DNA of 64,000 bases, taken from assembly GCA_966212235.1 (NCBI GenBank), contig CBIHPP010000017.1:62001-126000 (forward strand), written 5' to 3'. Origin of the DNA: Niastella sp966212235 (GTDB lineage: Bacteria; Bacteroidota; Bacteroidia; Chitinophagales; Chitinophagaceae). The notes under the pieces were generated by a model that saw only the letters and a list, made by a program, of their open reading frames with translations, searched no databases and was not told the DNA's origin. The translations under genes and the position numbers were made by a program. Within the stretch, counting starts at the first letter, position 1, and every line of letters begins with the position of its first letter. Positions 46,809 to 55,275 of this stretch are shown piece after piece.

Positions 46809-48563
46809 ATGAAAGCTAAATTAATTTACATAATGGCATTGGGCATGTTTTTTTGCAGTTGCAAAAAAATACTGTCTCCCGAAGATGAAAATAACCGTGG
46901 ACTGAGCGACATATACAATGACGCTGCGTTTGCAGAGGGGCTTTTACTAAATGGATATGTTCGACTGCCCCTGGGAAGTTATTCATTCACCGATGTTGCT
47001 ACAGATGATGCGGTATCGAACAATCCGAATAATAATTATCGTTTAATGGCTACCGGCAACTGGTCATCTATAAACAATCCAATGGATCAATGGACCGGCG
47101 CGTTTGCCGCTATACAGTACCTGAATTCGATACTGGCAGAAGCCGACAAGGTAACATGGGCTACAACCGGGGATTACACCAAAGAGATGTTCAATGACCG
47201 GGTGAAAGGAGAAGCATATGGATTGCGGGGTTTATTTATGTATTATTTGTTACAGGCGCATGGCGGTTGGTCAACAGGCAACAATTTGTTGGGAGTGCCC
47301 ATTCTCACTGCACCGCTTGATGGTAAATCTGACTTCAAATTACCGCGTAATACATTTGAAGAATGCGTACAACAGATCTATAAGGACCTGGCTATGGCAG
47401 AAAGCTATTTGCCGCTCGATTTCGAGAATGTTGCTGCCGCCAGCGGTATACCCGCAAAATATGCAGGCAAAACAACGGTTTCAGAATACAACCGCGTATT
47501 TGGTGCATATAACCGCCAACGCATGACTGCGCGCATCGTTAAAGGCATACGTGCAAAAGTCTCTTTGCTGGCTGCCAGCCCGGCTTTCAGCCAGGGAACA
47601 ACGGTTACCTGGGCAAAGGCTGCCGATGATGCCGCTGCGGTCCTTGACCTCATTGGAGGTATAACGGGTATGGCAAATAACGGCGTTTACTGGTATGCAA
47701 GCCGCAATTCCGGTGAGATCAATGGCCTGGCGGCAGGCGTTAATCCCCGGGAGATCCTTTGGAGAGGGAATGTAGGCGATGGCAATAATCTGGAAAGAGA
47801 TAATTATCCGCCAACGCTGTATGGTAACGGCCGGGTAAACCCAACACAAAACCTGGTGGACGCATTTCCCATGGCCAATGGTTATCCGATTACAGACCCG
47901 AATAGTAATTACGATGCAAACAATCCCTATAATAACCGCGATCCCCGGTTGTCGTTGTATGTTGTAGTGAATGGCAGTAAAGTGGGACCGAGCGGATCGA
48001 CCGTTTATACGAAGGTCGGCACTTCGAATGATGGTTTGAATGCTATTTCCACGTCAACACGTACAGGCTTTTACCTGCGTAAGTTGTTGCGCGAAGATGT
48101 GAACCTGAACCCGGCGAGCACCAACACACAAAGGCATTATGTGCCGTATATCCGCTATACGGAGTTGTTCCTTGCCTATGCAGAAGCCGCCAATGAAGCC
48201 TGGGGGCCCGATGGTAAAGGAACACATGGCTATTCTGCGCGGGAGGTTATTGCTGCTATACGCAAAAGAGCAGGCATTACACAGCCTGATAATTACCTGT
48301 CTTCCATTAGCAGTACAGCCGATATGAGAAAAGTGATCCATAACGAAAGACGCCTTGAACTTTGTTTTGAAGGATCCCGGTTTTGGGATCTGCGGCGATG
48401 GAAAGAAAACCTGACAGAGCCTGCCAAAGGGGTAAGTATAAATAATAATGTGTACACGATCAGTTCTGTTGAAAGCAGGCCGTATGCCGACTATATGTAT
48501 TATGGTCCCTTGCCTTACAACGATGTATTGAAAGAAGATCTATTACAAAACAGGGGATGGTGA
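46809..48563 (+). CDS. SusD/RagB-family lipoprotein (second of the locus)
   Basis: 584 residues from the ATG that begins MKAKLIYIMALGMFFCSCKK, a lipoprotein signal with Cys18. An earlier in-frame ATG at 46728 lies inside the preceding receptor gene and would put 27 non-signal residues in front. SusD segments are VKGEAYGLRGLFMYYLLQAH, MTARIVKGIRAKVSLLAASP, YVPYIRYTELFLAYAEAANE and NERRLELCFEGSRFWDLRRW. It is the partner of the short SusC-like receptor upstream. Confidence 0.95.
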   Translation: MKAKLIYIMALGMFFCSCKKILSPEDENNRGLSDIYNDAAFAEGLLLNGYVRLPLGSYSFTDVATDDAVSNNPNNNYRLMATGNWSSINNPMDQWTGAFAAIQYLNSILAEADKVTWATTGDYTKEMFNDRVKGEAYGLRGLFMYYLLQAHGGWSTGNNLLGVPILTAPLDGKSDFKLPRNTFEECVQQIYKDLAMAESYLPLDFENVAAASGIPAKYAGKTTVSEYNRVFGAYNRQRMTARIVKGIRAKVSLLAASPAFSQGTTVTWAKAADDAAAVLDLIGGITGMANNGVYWYASRNSGEINGLAAGVNPREILWRGNVGDGNNLERDNYPPTLYGNGRVNPTQNLVDAFPMANGYPITDPNSNYDANNPYNNRDPRLSLYVVVNGSKVGPSGSTVYTKVGTSNDGLNAISTSTRTGFYLRKLLREDVNLNPASTNTQRHYVPYIRYTELFLAYAEAANEAWGPDGKGTHGYSAREVIAAIRKRAGITQPDNYLSSISSTADMRKVIHNERRLELCFEGSRFWDLRRWKENLTEPAKGVSINNNVYTISSVESRPYADYMYYGPLPYNDVLKEDLLQNRGW

Positions 48564-48591
48564 GCCTGTTATAATCATAAAGCAAAGACAA

Positions 48592-49632
48592 ATGAAAAAA
48601 ATAATATTGCTGTCATGTATAATTCTGGTGATCTGTTATTCCTGTTCGAATAAAGATTCCGTGTTCCCCGATTATAAATATACCACGGTTTATTTCGCTT
48701 ACCAGGCACCGGTAAAAACATTGGTGCTGGGAGAAGATATTTATGACAATTCGCTCGACAACCAGCATAAATGCCTTATCACGGCTACGCTGGGTGGTGT
48801 GTATGAAAATGAAAAGGATGTGACGTTGCGTGTTGTTGTAGATACAGCGCTTGCACGCCGACTTAAGTTCGAAGCAATCACGGGTGACGATGTAGTGGCC
48901 ATGCCTGATCATTATTATACGCTGCCGGCAGGTAAAGATCAAACCATCAAAATTCCATCCGGTAAATTAACGGGTGCACTGGAAGTGCAATTGACAGATG
49001 CATTCTTCCAGGATCCGCGTGCTATTAAAAACACGTTTGTTATTCCATTGCGTATAACCGGTGTGGAAAATGCCGATTCCGTACTCAGCGGTAAAACCAG
49101 CCGTACCGATCCTGACCGGCGGAATGCAAGCGACTGGGTCACTGTGCCGAAAGATTATACGCTGTATGCCATCAGGTATATAAACCCGTATCATGGTACT
49201 TATTTGCGCAGGGGCGTTGATATGGTGAAAGGGGCAGGGGGGAACACCGCGCTCGATACAACCGTGATGTACCACGCCCAGTATGTTGAAAAGGATGAGG
49301 TATGCAATATGGTAACAACAGCTCTGAACGAAGTCGTTGTTTCCCTGAATGCGAAGAACCGCGGAAATGTTGATGTTCCGTTTAAACTTATCCTGCGTTT
49401 CGACAACCAGGGCAAATGTACGATCGCCCATCCCGCTGCTGCATCCTATACCATAGGAGGAACAGGAGAACTGGTAAAGAAAGGCGATATGTGGGGCAAT
49501 GAAAAAAGAGATGTGCTGTACCTGCAGTACCAGGCAGGTTTTGGTACAACGACCCATACGTTTAAAGACACCATTGTTTTACGCGACCGGGGTGTTAAAA
49601 TGGAAACATTCAATCCGTTTATAGTTAATTGA
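48592..49632 (+). CDS. DUF1735 (BT_3987-like) surface lipoprotein
   Basis: 346 residues with a lipoprotein signal ending VICYSCSNKD (Cys18). The first half (about 25-165) matches the DUF1735 module found in surface glycan-binding proteins and glycosidases of Bacteroidota (YKYTTVYFAYQAPVKTLVLG, LPAGKDQTIKIPSGKLTGAL). The second half (about 185-345, YAIRYINPYHGTYLRRGVDM) looks like the beta-rich DUF5627-type partner domain. It is the last gene of the locus and most likely helps hold polysaccharide at the cell surface. Direct glycan binding is inferred from position and family. Confidence 0.8.
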   Translation: MKKIILLSCIILVICYSCSNKDSVFPDYKYTTVYFAYQAPVKTLVLGEDIYDNSLDNQHKCLITATLGGVYENEKDVTLRVVVDTALARRLKFEAITGDDVVAMPDHYYTLPAGKDQTIKIPSGKLTGALEVQLTDAFFQDPRAIKNTFVIPLRITGVENADSVLSGKTSRTDPDRRNASDWVTVPKDYTLYAIRYINPYHGTYLRRGVDMVKGAGGNTALDTTVMYHAQYVEKDEVCNMVTTALNEVVVSLNAKNRGNVDVPFKLILRFDNQGKCTIAHPAAASYTIGGTGELVKKGDMWGNEKRDVLYLQYQAGFGTTTHTFKDTIVLRDRGVKMETFNPFIVN

Positions 49633-49644
49633 CGAAAGGCAACG

Positions 49645-49675
49645 ATGCCCTCGCTATCAGCGAGGGCATTGTTTT
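49645..49675. terminator. hairpin terminator between convergent DUF1735 and rph genes
   Basis: A perfect 11-base stem (ATGCCCTCGCT with AGCGAGGGCAT), three-base loop, followed by TGTTTT on the plus strand. It lies 12 bases after the DUF1735 stop and can serve both strands. Confidence 0.85.
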
Positions 49676-49703
49676 CACAAACAGGCTTTCACGCAGCGTA
49701 CCC

Positions 49704-52310
49704 TCATAATATCTCTACATAGCCCTCCGTTCCATGCACGCGAATGCGTTGCCCGTCTTTTATCAGTTTGGTCGCATTTTCTACGCCAACAACTGCCGGT
49801 AAGCCATATTCACGGGCAATGACTGCACCATGGGTCATCAATCCGCCCACTTCGGTGACCAAACCTTTGATGGATAAAAACAAGGGTGTCCAGCTGGGGT
49901 CGGTAAAGGCGGTGACTAATATATCCCCCTCTTCCAGATCAGCATCTTCCATGTTTACAATCACACGTGCCCGTCCCTCTATAACGCCAGAAGAAACAGC
50001 CAGGCCTGCAATCGCATTGGCCGGAAGATCTTCTCTTTTATATTGCCCCGTAATAATTTCACCATCAGACGTAATGACGCGTGGGGGCGTTAATTTTTCA
50101 TATAGTTTGTAATCGTCTTTTCGTTTGCTGATGATCTCGTAATCCACCATATTGGTGCGTACCACTTCCTGCAATTCTTCAAAGGCGAGATAGAAAATAT
50201 CTTCTTTTTCATGCAGCACGTTGGTTTGCACCAGTCGTTCCGCTTCTTTTAGTAAGGCCTGCTTATAAATGAAGTAGCGGCTAACAATGTCGTATTTCGG
50301 GTACTCGCGATAACCGATGAAATTCCGCACCAGGTCGATCATTTGTTTTGTCTCATTGGCTTTTTGTTCACCGTCGGGTAATTGTTTCAACCGGGCTAAT
50401 AAGTCCTGTTCTTTTTTCAAAGCTTCCTGTCGACCCTGTTCAAATTTGCGTTTGCTGGCGCCAGGCTCCAGGTTTTTGATGTTACTGAGGATCAGAGGTA
50501 TGAGAATAGCCGGTTTTTCACGCCAACGGGTCCTTGTAATATCTATTTCTCCGGCACATCGCATTCCGTATTTGTCGAGAAACGCAGCAATAGCATCACG
50601 AACCTGCCGGCCACCTTTGAATTGAACCAGTTCATTCAAAAAGTTGTCGTCCTTTACCTGTTGTAGATACTCAATGATTTGCGGGTAGGGACGAATTACA
50701 TCTGCAACATCCAGTAGCGCCATACCCATTTCAGAAGTCACATTGTTAGGTACAGATAGGGTAAGTGTGTCTGCTACGTTTGTTTCACCTAACCAGTCAT
50801 TCATGTTTTCATTGATCCATGCAGAGGCATGGATGGCGGCCATGATCACACTCAAATTTTTCATATCTGACGAACGCTGCCTCCGTTGCTGCGTATCTTC
50901 CTGGATACAATCAAATACATCCGATCCTGATTTCGTTTGGATGTTTTGTTTTAACGCTGCTATCGAGGTCTCACTATGTGTAATCAAATCAGCAACAATG
51001 GCCGGATCGTTTCCTGCTTCTGCCAGGATATCCGCAGACGACATCCCCTTATGGCTTTTAACGGGACCCGGTTCGCCTGTATCATTGGGGGCCGATTTTA
51101 TAAAATCGCGCTCTATGATGGTAATCAGCGCGTCTTTTATGAGCGGATCGGAGTGTCCTAAAACGCCCAATAAATTTTGCTGGCCAGCCGGTGTCGCCAA
51201 ACCCATCGTGATATCCACAAACAGCCTTCCACCGCCGGTTTTAAACATGGGCCGGGCGCCTGTTAACATCCAGACAGAGATCCCCAGTGGTTTAAAAGGA
51301 TCAGTCATCATTTGTTGATGGCCGACAGATACATACACGTGATTTTCGTTATCATTCGTTTCAGGGACGGGAAATAAAGTAGTGATAGGCCGGCTCTGGA
51401 CAATATAGAAAGTTTCATCCACCAAACACCATTCTATGTCTTGCGGGCTGCCGAAATGTTGTTCGATCTTTCTACCCAAATCAGCAAGCTGTGCAATCTG
51501 TTCATCCGTCAATGCCTGTCTGGTCTGTTGCTCAGGAGTAATGTCCTGTGATTGAGTGCCGCCATTTTGCAAAGCATAAATAGCCAGCTTCTTGGCAGCA
51601 ATCTTTTTATCGATCACCAGGCCGTCACGCACTTTATAGTTATCCGCATTCACCAGACCGGCAACCAGGGCCTCACCCAATCCGAAGCTGGCGTCAATGG
51701 ATACCACTTTCCTGTTACCATTGACAGGATCGGCGGTAAACAAAATGCCTGCTGCCTGCGGGAAAACCATCTTTTGAACAACCACAGACAAGTGTACTTT
51801 ACGGTGGTCGAAGCCATTTTGAAGACGATACATGATTGCCCGCTCGGTATATAACGAAGCCCAGCATTGACTGATATGTTTCAGGATATCCTCCTTTCCA
51901 ATAACGTTCAAATAGGTATCCTGCTGACCGGCAAAGGAGGCCGACGGTAGATCTTCTGCGGTGGCACTGGACCGTACAGCATAAGGAATTTTTTCATCAA
52001 GCCTGGAGATAATATCTTCTTCAATGCCCTGAGGAATGGCAATTGCTTCAATAGCCTTTCGAATCTCACTGCTCAATGCACCGATCTTTTTCCGGTCCGC
52101 TATTGTCAATCTCGATAACTGATCCAGCAATTCGTTCATCGACGGCGATTCCCCAATGATTTTTTTAAAAGCTTCTGTAGAAATACAAAAACCATCCGGA
52201 ACATTCATTCCCTCGATCTTGCCAAGTTCGCCCAGGTTGGCGCCTTTACCACCAACCAATGCAAGCATTGTTTTATCGATTTCGTTTAAACCCAATATGT
52301 AGGAACGCAT
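49704..52310 (-). CDS. rph: rifampicin phosphotransferase-like enzyme (PEP-synthase-fold)
   Basis: 868 residues, matching the length of known rifampicin phosphotransferases (RPH) rather than the shorter classical PEP synthase. These enzymes use ATP to phosphorylate the ansa-bridge hydroxyl of rifamycins, releasing AMP and phosphate. An ATP-binding domain (1-315) has Lys22 in VGGKGANLG and Arg113 in YAVRSSATAEDLPSASFAGQ. A central rifamycin-binding domain runs from about 325 to 750 (YVSVGHQQMMTDPFKPLG, KYGMRCAGEIDITRTRW). The swivelling histidine domain carries His827 in GGLMTHGAVIAREYG. These segments agree with my recollection of the Listeria-type enzyme. A marR gene lies 11 bases upstream on the same strand. 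A different phosphotransfer substrate cannot be excluded from sequence alone. Confidence 0.88.
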   Translation of the reverse strand: MRSYILGLNEIDKTMLALVGGKGANLGELGKIEGMNVPDGFCISTEAFKKIIGESPSMNELLDQLSRLTIADRKKIGALSSEIRKAIEAIAIPQGIEEDIISRLDEKIPYAVRSSATAEDLPSASFAGQQDTYLNVIGKEDILKHISQCWASLYTERAIMYRLQNGFDHRKVHLSVVVQKMVFPQAAGILFTADPVNGNRKVVSIDASFGLGEALVAGLVNADNYKVRDGLVIDKKIAAKKLAIYALQNGGTQSQDITPEQQTRQALTDEQIAQLADLGRKIEQHFGSPQDIEWCLVDETFYIVQSRPITTLFPVPETNDNENHVYVSVGHQQMMTDPFKPLGISVWMLTGARPMFKTGGGRLFVDITMGLATPAGQQNLLGVLGHSDPLIKDALITIIERDFIKSAPNDTGEPGPVKSHKGMSSADILAEAGNDPAIVADLITHSETSIAALKQNIQTKSGSDVFDCIQEDTQQRRQRSSDMKNLSVIMAAIHASAWINENMNDWLGETNVADTLTLSVPNNVTSEMGMALLDVADVIRPYPQIIEYLQQVKDDNFLNELVQFKGGRQVRDAIAAFLDKYGMRCAGEIDITRTRWREKPAILIPLILSNIKNLEPGASKRKFEQGRQEALKKEQDLLARLKQLPDGEQKANETKQMIDLVRNFIGYREYPKYDIVSRYFIYKQALLKEAERLVQTNVLHEKEDIFYLAFEELQEVVRTNMVDYEIISKRKDDYKLYEKLTPPRVITSDGEIITGQYKREDLPANAIAGLAVSSGVIEGRARVIVNMEDADLEEGDILVTAFTDPSWTPLFLSIKGLVTEVGGLMTHGAVIAREYGLPAVVGVENATKLIKDGQRIRVHGTEGYVEIL

Positions 52311-52321
52311 ATTTTAAAGTT

Positions 52322-52774
52322 TTATGGTTGTTTATCGTTGAGTTTATCCGTTGTTTCATTCATGATCTCAATGGCCTTTACAAAGTAGGTTTCAAGGACC
52401 TTGATCTCCTTGCTTGAAAATGAATCCAGCAGTTTTTGCGACTTGCTACGGAAGGCAGCATACAACGGCACCATAAGCGCCATGATCTTTTTCGTGTTAG
52501 GTACAATGATCACCTTCCGCCGGTCGTCTTCTGCAAATTGTCTTTTCACCAGTTTTTTCTTTTCAAACCGGTCAATTAAACCCGTAACCGCACCGGTAGT
52601 TAAACCAGTCAATGTTGACAGTTCGCCAGCCGTCATTTGTCCTTTTTCTATCAAGAACCCCAGGTATTTATGGTCTGTGCCCGAAAGCCCTGCCTTTCGG
52701 CCAATGGCTTCGTGCATTTGAATAGAAGAGAATGCATAATGCTGGCTCAGTTTTCGAATTGCGTCGTTCGTCAT
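52322..52774 (-). CDS. MarR-family transcriptional regulator
   Basis: 150 residues with a winged helix at about 30-100 (KYLGFLIEKGQMTAGELSTL, LTTGAVTGLIDRFEKKKLVK, the DDRRKV wing) and dimerisation helices at both ends. MarR proteins are usually repressors released by small aromatic or antibiotic ligands. The gene starts just after a palindrome (52794-52812) and lies 11 bases ahead of rph, so it probably represses itself and rph. Response to rifamycins is an inference. Confidence 0.9.
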   Translation of the reverse strand: MTNDAIRKLSQHYAFSSIQMHEAIGRKAGLSGTDHKYLGFLIEKGQMTAGELSTLTGLTTGAVTGLIDRFEKKKLVKRQFAEDDRRKVIIVPNTKKIMALMVPLYAAFRSKSQKLLDSFSSKEIKVLETYFVKAIEIMNETTDKLNDKQP

Positions 52775-52776
52775 TT

Positions 52777-52812
52777 ATATCTTATTGAGTAAATATCTTA
52801 GTTGCTAAGATA
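52777..52812. promoter_or_regulatory. probable MarR operator
   Basis: A perfect palindrome TATCTTAG-TTG-CTAAGATA lies at 52794-52812, 20 bases ahead of the marR start codon. The half-site ATATCTTA is repeated at 52777-52784, 16 bases from its copy at 52793-52800. This spacing places sites on one face of the helix. Binding here would block transcription of marR-rph and could affect the divergent helicase gene. Confidence 0.65.
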
Positions 52813-52924
52813 ATATTTATTTTGATAAAGGAATACATGTATTGTTAGAAAAATATATTGAAGGGATTATGATAATTCAGGATATATTGATATTTTTATT
52901 GCTAACCCTATAAGTTCCAGCCCC

Positions 52925-54562
52925 TTGACCCCTAAAAAGCGAACCCCGAAGAAAAAGGTTAAAAAGGTTGTCTCCAAAAAAGCAGCCGCTGCGCCAACGA
53001 TTGTTTTAACCCGGGAGTTTAAAACAATCCTCGATATTTTAGATAACACCAATACCAGTGTATTTATAACAGGTAAGGCAGGTACAGGGAAGAGCACCTT
53101 GCTGAGGTATTTTACAAAACACACGCAAAAAAACTTTGTGGTGCTGGCGCCCACGGGCGTAGCGGCGCTGAATGTAGGCGGACAAACGATCCATTCTTTT
53201 TTCAGATTTCCACCTTCGTTTATCGATATCGCTGATATCAGTTCAGATCCTCACCGAAACCGGTTGTTCAAAAACCTTGACATAGTGATCATCGATGAAG
53301 TATCTATGGTGCGCTCAGATCTAATGCAGGGAATTGATATTTCCCTGCGAAAGAACAGGAACAGGCCCAACGAGCCATTTGGCGGCGTGCAAATGGTATT
53401 TATAGGCGATCTGTTCCAGTTAGCTCCTATTGTGCGCGATTACGACATTGAACCAATTGAAAAGGAATATAGCGGACAATACTTTTTCGACGCAAAAGTA
53501 TTTAAGAAATTTTCTTACCATTTTGAAGAACTCACAACGATATTCAGGCAGTCGCCCAAACAGCAACAATTCAAAAACCTGCTCAATAGTATCCGAGATA
53601 ATAAGGCGCAGGCTAAGGACCTGGCATTGTTAAATGCAAAACATACAAGCAAGGCCGGACAGCAACGGAATTCGATCTTTCTCACCACGCGAAGAGATAT
53701 CGCCAGGGACCTGAACCAGCGTAAACTGGAAAAGCTGCCCGGTAAACCGAAGACCTATACCGCAGCATTGACCGGGGAATTTGCCAGTCTGGAACACGGT
53801 GAAAATCGCCCCGATCAAAAGTTTCCGGCTGCTTATGAGTTGCTTTTGAAGAAAGATGCCCAGGTAATGATGACTAAAAACGATGCTGGAAAACAATGGG
53901 TGAACGGCAGCATTGGAAAAATAGTGAAGCTGGAAAAGGATGTTATTACGGTAGACATTAATGGAAAAAAATGCAAAGTGGGCAGGGAGATATGGCAGGA
54001 AGTTGAATTCAACTATAACCCCACAACTGGTGCGATACAGAGAAAAGTGACAAGCACATTCAGTCAGTTTCCATTACAGCTATCGTATGCGATAACAATA
54101 CATAAGAGCCAGGGAAAAACATTTGATAAGGTCACTATCGATACCGGTTCGGGCGCTTTTACCCATGGCCAGATCTATGTAGCGCTAAGCCGATGTACAA
54201 CGTTCGAGGGCATCAGGCTGAACAAGGCTATAAAGAAAACAGATATCATTGTAGACCCAAGGATCATTTCGTTTTATAACACCCGCACCATACCGGCACC
54301 GGCTCCAATGGAACCGCGTACGCCGAAAGTTGTTCCCGCCGCCATTATGGCTGTTATTAAAAAGGCGATTAAAAAAAATTGTGCAGTGAAGATAGTATAT
54401 GAGAAATATGAGGGAGAGAAAAGTATGCGGCGATTGAGTAACCTGACAATCACAGAGCAGTATGGGTATGAAAATATGCATTTAATGGCGTATTGCCATA
54501 TGCGGAAGGCGGTGAGAACTTTTAATATGACCAGGATAACGACGGTGAAGATTGTTGAGTGA
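52925..54562 (+). CDS. PIF1-like SF1 helicase with C-terminal WYL-like domain
   Basis: 545 residues from a TTG start; no ATG is available between the upstream in-frame stop and the helicase core. A lysine-rich tail (1-20) precedes the core. The core has Walker A in FITGKAGTGKSTLLRYF (about 47-63), APTGVAALNVGGQTIHSFF, Walker B in LDIVIIDEVSMVR, GDLFQLAPI, IFRQSP and the motif VI region LSYAITIHKSQGKTFDKVTI with YVALSRCT. The last 70 residues (AIKKNCAVKIVYEKYEGEK, MAYCHMRKAVRTFNMTRI) look like a WYL ligand-binding module. PIF1-type enzymes unwind DNA 5' to 3' and remove G-quadruplexes. Fusion to WYL suggests control by a nucleic-acid ligand; that is an inference. Confidence 0.82.
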   Translation: MTPKKRTPKKKVKKVVSKKAAAAPTIVLTREFKTILDILDNTNTSVFITGKAGTGKSTLLRYFTKHTQKNFVVLAPTGVAALNVGGQTIHSFFRFPPSFIDIADISSDPHRNRLFKNLDIVIIDEVSMVRSDLMQGIDISLRKNRNRPNEPFGGVQMVFIGDLFQLAPIVRDYDIEPIEKEYSGQYFFDAKVFKKFSYHFEELTTIFRQSPKQQQFKNLLNSIRDNKAQAKDLALLNAKHTSKAGQQRNSIFLTTRRDIARDLNQRKLEKLPGKPKTYTAALTGEFASLEHGENRPDQKFPAAYELLLKKDAQVMMTKNDAGKQWVNGSIGKIVKLEKDVITVDINGKKCKVGREIWQEVEFNYNPTTGAIQRKVTSTFSQFPLQLSYAITIHKSQGKTFDKVTIDTGSGAFTHGQIYVALSRCTTFEGIRLNKAIKKTDIIVDPRIISFYNTRTIPAPAPMEPRTPKVVPAAIMAVIKKAIKKNCAVKIVYEKYEGEKSMRRLSNLTITEQYGYENMHLMAYCHMRKAVRTFNMTRITTVKIVE

Positions 54563-54581
54563 ATGGTTGTTGCGGTAGGCA

Positions 54582-54610
54582 AAAAAATAGCCCCGGTAGA
54601 AACAGGGGCT
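54582..54610 (-). terminator. intrinsic terminator of a lost minus-strand gene
   Basis: The stem AGCCCC/GGGGCT, extended by two further pairs around one mismatch, is followed on the minus strand by a run of seven T (plus-strand A-run at 54581-54587). It sits just after the stop of the gene fragment at 54630-54731 and may also serve the helicase gene from the other side. Confidence 0.7.
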
Positions 54611-54629
54611 GTTAACCAAAACTAACTGC

Positions 54630-54731
54630 TTATGAGAAAACTTTATATTGTATAACTTTTGTAACTGAAGAACTTGCTTTTGCGCCTTCATCAGTCACCG
54701 TAAGACGGAATACGTATTGACCTGGTTGCAT
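54630..54731 (-). pseudogene. C-terminal fragment of a PKD/cadherin-like surface protein
   Basis: Thirty-three codons reading MQPGQYVFRLTVTDEGAKAS and then SSVTKVIQYKVFS with a stop, followed by a good terminator on the same strand. The GxYxFRLTVTDxxG pattern is the last strand of a PKD or similar immunoglobulin-like domain. No upstream part of such a gene remains, because the sequence passes directly into the short-chain dehydrogenase remnant. This is the 3' stump of a deleted gene. Confidence 0.55.
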
Positions 54732-55073
54732 CTAATTTAAATTTTTTTTTCCTTGACAGGTGTCACGATAAAATAAAGAAAACCACTTCGCATTGGCATT
54801 AAAAACGCGGTCATACCCCCGTTTCCGAGCAATCCACCACACCTTTAATGGCCACATCCGCCGCATTGGCAATCAGGATAGTAGCTTTTCAGATTCATCA
54901 ATCAGTCTGCGAACCTCAGCCACTTTCGATAAGTCGGGCTGGATGGCTATGGCATTACCGCCGTGGTAGTGAAGGACATCTGCTACTACTTTTTCATTCT
55001 TGATCATAACGGCGAAGGTCCTGGAAGCCAGGCCTTGGGGCATTTCGCGGCCAATACTACGGACAGAGCCCAT
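54732..55073 (-). pseudogene. decayed short-chain dehydrogenase/reductase (SDR)
   Basis: Three frames must be joined to follow the family. The first gives GSVRSIGREMPQGLASRTF and GGNAIAIQPDLSKVAEVRRL, the cofactor-binding Rossmann half. The second gives TILIANAADVAIKGVVDCSE, corresponding to the NNAG segment. The third gives YDRVFNANAKWF. The glycine-rich TGxxxGIG motif is already damaged and the catalytic Tyr-x-x-x-Lys half is missing. The remnant is thus frameshifted at least twice and truncated. It abuts the PKD-protein stump, showing that this stretch has lost genes by deletion. Confidence 0.65.
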
Positions 55074-55101
55074 GACTGGTTGGAAATGGGTGAGAATAAT
55101 T

Positions 55102-55275
55102 TTGGGGGTGTGGTTTGCAAACGCAAACGGGGTATTATAATACGGTGGAGCATCGTTTCCGTACGAAAACGGGGTAAAATAATTTGGTGGGATATAGTTT
55201 TCGTACGAAAACATAGTAAAATAATATGGTGGGGTATCATTTCCGTACGGGAATGAGGTGAAATACTATGGAGAA
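55102..55275. repeat. 42-bp imperfect tandem repeat block, about four copies
   Basis: The anchor GGTGG recurs at 55144, 55186 and 55228, exactly 42 bases apart, with a degenerate copy ending at about 55270 and another before 55144. Each unit carries a palindromic core of the form TTTCCGTACGAAAA followed by GGGTAAAATAAT. Both strands stay open across it and encode 14-residue repeats such as SYGNDAPPYYNTPF. No gene structure supports translation. The 42-base period is four helical turns. Confidence 0.75.

Noticed and set aside
49704..52310. Classical phosphoenolpyruvate synthase
   Set aside because: Length of 868 residues and the central-domain motifs fit rifampicin phosphotransferase better, and a marR gene is attached.
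54963..55256. 97-codon plus-strand frame over the SDR remnant and 42-bp repeats
   Set aside because: It is antisense to a recognisable SDR fragment and its second half is repeat translation; codon use is unlike real genes nearby.
55085..55275. CRISPR array
   Set aside because: The 42-bp units are contiguous and imperfect, without unique spacers or cas genes.
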